This document shows, one piece after another, positions 63,353 to 64,000 of a stretch of 64,000 nt of DNA (positions within the stretch are counted from its first letter, which is position 1; every line of letters begins with the position of its first letter). A program made the translations under genes and the position numbers. The stretch lies in the NCBI GenBank assembly GCA_964343505.1, contig CAYFJU010000001.1, positions 1 through 64,000 on the forward strand, given 5' to 3'. This stretch comes from TCS55 sp964343505 (GTDB lineage: Bacteria; Fidelibacterota; Marinisomatia; Marinisomatales; TCS55). The notes below the pieces were generated by a model. That model had not been told where the DNA came from. It did not search any database and worked only from the letters and a program-made list of their open reading frames with translations.

Positions 63353-64000
63353 TGCTCGCCTGCCGAAATGCAACGTAGGCACGGCTTTCTGTGGCAGAAA
63401 GTCGCTCCAACTCTTGGTAAAATTCCGGATAGGAGATGGACGCACATTCCGGATGGTCTAAAACCACATCGCTTTCAGCCACCAATCCTGCAATGGTGAA
63501 TGCCATGGCAATCCGGTGATCGTGGAATGTTTCAATTTCTGCTCCTTGTAAAGTCGTAGGTCCATGGATGATAAACCCGTCTTCCAATTCTTCAATATCC
63601 GCACCCATCTTACTTAAGTTTTTACAGACCGCATGGATTCGATCACATTCCTTTATACGTAATTCTTCAGCACCACGAACTTCAGTTTCCCCATTGGCTT
63701 GAGTCGCTATCACAGCAATGATGGGGAGTTCATCAACCAGACTGGGGACATCATCTTTGGATATGGTAATACCATTGAGTGGTTGGTGAAATACATTCAG
63801 TTTCCCCACAGTTTCGCCCGCTTCTTCCCACGTCTCAAGACAGTCCATCCCGGCGCCCATTTTTTGGAGAGCGCCAAAAAATCCGATTCGAGTTAGATTT
63901 CGTAAAACGCCATTCAATATGATTTCAGAATTGATAACAATGGCTGCAGCGGCGGCAAAGAAGGCAGCTGTGGATGGATCACCGGGGACAGCCAAATCAA
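63333..64000 (-). CDS. aroA: EPSP synthase, C-terminal part (cut by window edge)
   Basis: The frame stays open to the window edge, so only about 222 C-terminal residues are seen. DLAVPGDPSTAAFFAAAAAI matches the domain junction of AroA, followed by VPSLVDELPIIAVIAT, ELRIKECDRIHA and FHDHRIAMAFTIAG. It converts shikimate-3-phosphate and PEP to EPSP. It lies 59 bases before aroE in the operon. Confidence 0.95.
   Translation of the reverse strand, partial: DLAVPGDPSTAAFFAAAAAIVINSEIILNGVLRNLTRIGFFGALQKMGAGMDCLETWEEAGETVGKLNVFHQPLNGITISKDDVPSLVDELPIIAVIATQANGETEVRGAEELRIKECDRIHAVCKNLSKMGADIEELEDGFIIHGPTTLQGAEIETFHDHRIAMAFTIAGLVAESDVVLDHPECASISYPEFYQELERLSATESRAYVAFRQASTKGTNK

Overview
The window reads as a chromosomal segment of an uncultivated marine bacterium of the FCB group, most likely Candidatus Marinimicrobia (SAR406). 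The main support is two very large secreted proteins that end in a FlgD-like immunoglobulin fold with a YPNPFNP or TPNPFNP motif and a basic KMxxxK tail, the usual C-terminal sorting signal of type IX secretion. Many CsgG/LPP20-type periplasmic proteins, S9 and S45 peptidases and moderate GC fit this. The assignment is inference; no rRNA or tRNA gene was found.

Layout. 1-510: 5' part of a lipoprotein gene running off the left edge. 747-9342 (+): free-standing B12-binding domain, TPR protein, methyltransferase, AlkA-type glycosylase, HAD hydrolase, S45 acylase, S9 peptidase and a phytase-like propeller protein. 8770-13226: a diverged tandem duplication of about 2.2 kb that left two intact CsgG-like/beta-barrel paralogues and two pseudogene remnants at the join. 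13050-21862 (-): outer-membrane protein, ABC-2 exporter, GSDH-family dehydrogenase, PAP2 phosphatase, LigA and three exported unknowns. 22065-23189 (-): TPR/SLH lipoprotein. 23359-41429 (+): LPP20/FlgT-like pair, TlpA-like protein, then two copies of the gene pair [CsgG-like protein + giant type IX cargo] (3182 and 1082 aa), then a FecR protein. A CHASE2/adenylate cyclase gene follows.

43939-49861 (+): ornithine cyclodeaminase family, acyltransferase-like membrane protein, carA, ABC exporter and LolA-like protein. 49993-58584 (+): carB, argG, argH, proB and proA, an arginine/proline block. 58663-64000 (-): shikimate operon aroA(partial)-aroE-[MazEF-like toxin-antitoxin]-aroC-aroK-aroB-aroQ.

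The most striking signal is upstream of argG. A 22-codon reading frame with seven arginine codons (53239-53307) overlaps an antiterminator arm and is followed by a strong intrinsic terminator (53344-53376) just before argG. The three parts fit a complete arginine-sensing, ribosome-mediated transcription attenuator. Also notable are several small palindromic repeat families, some lying inside coding genes (carA linker, carB, methyltransferase C-terminus), and two fossil 3' gene ends, downstream of proA and of the giant beta-helix gene.
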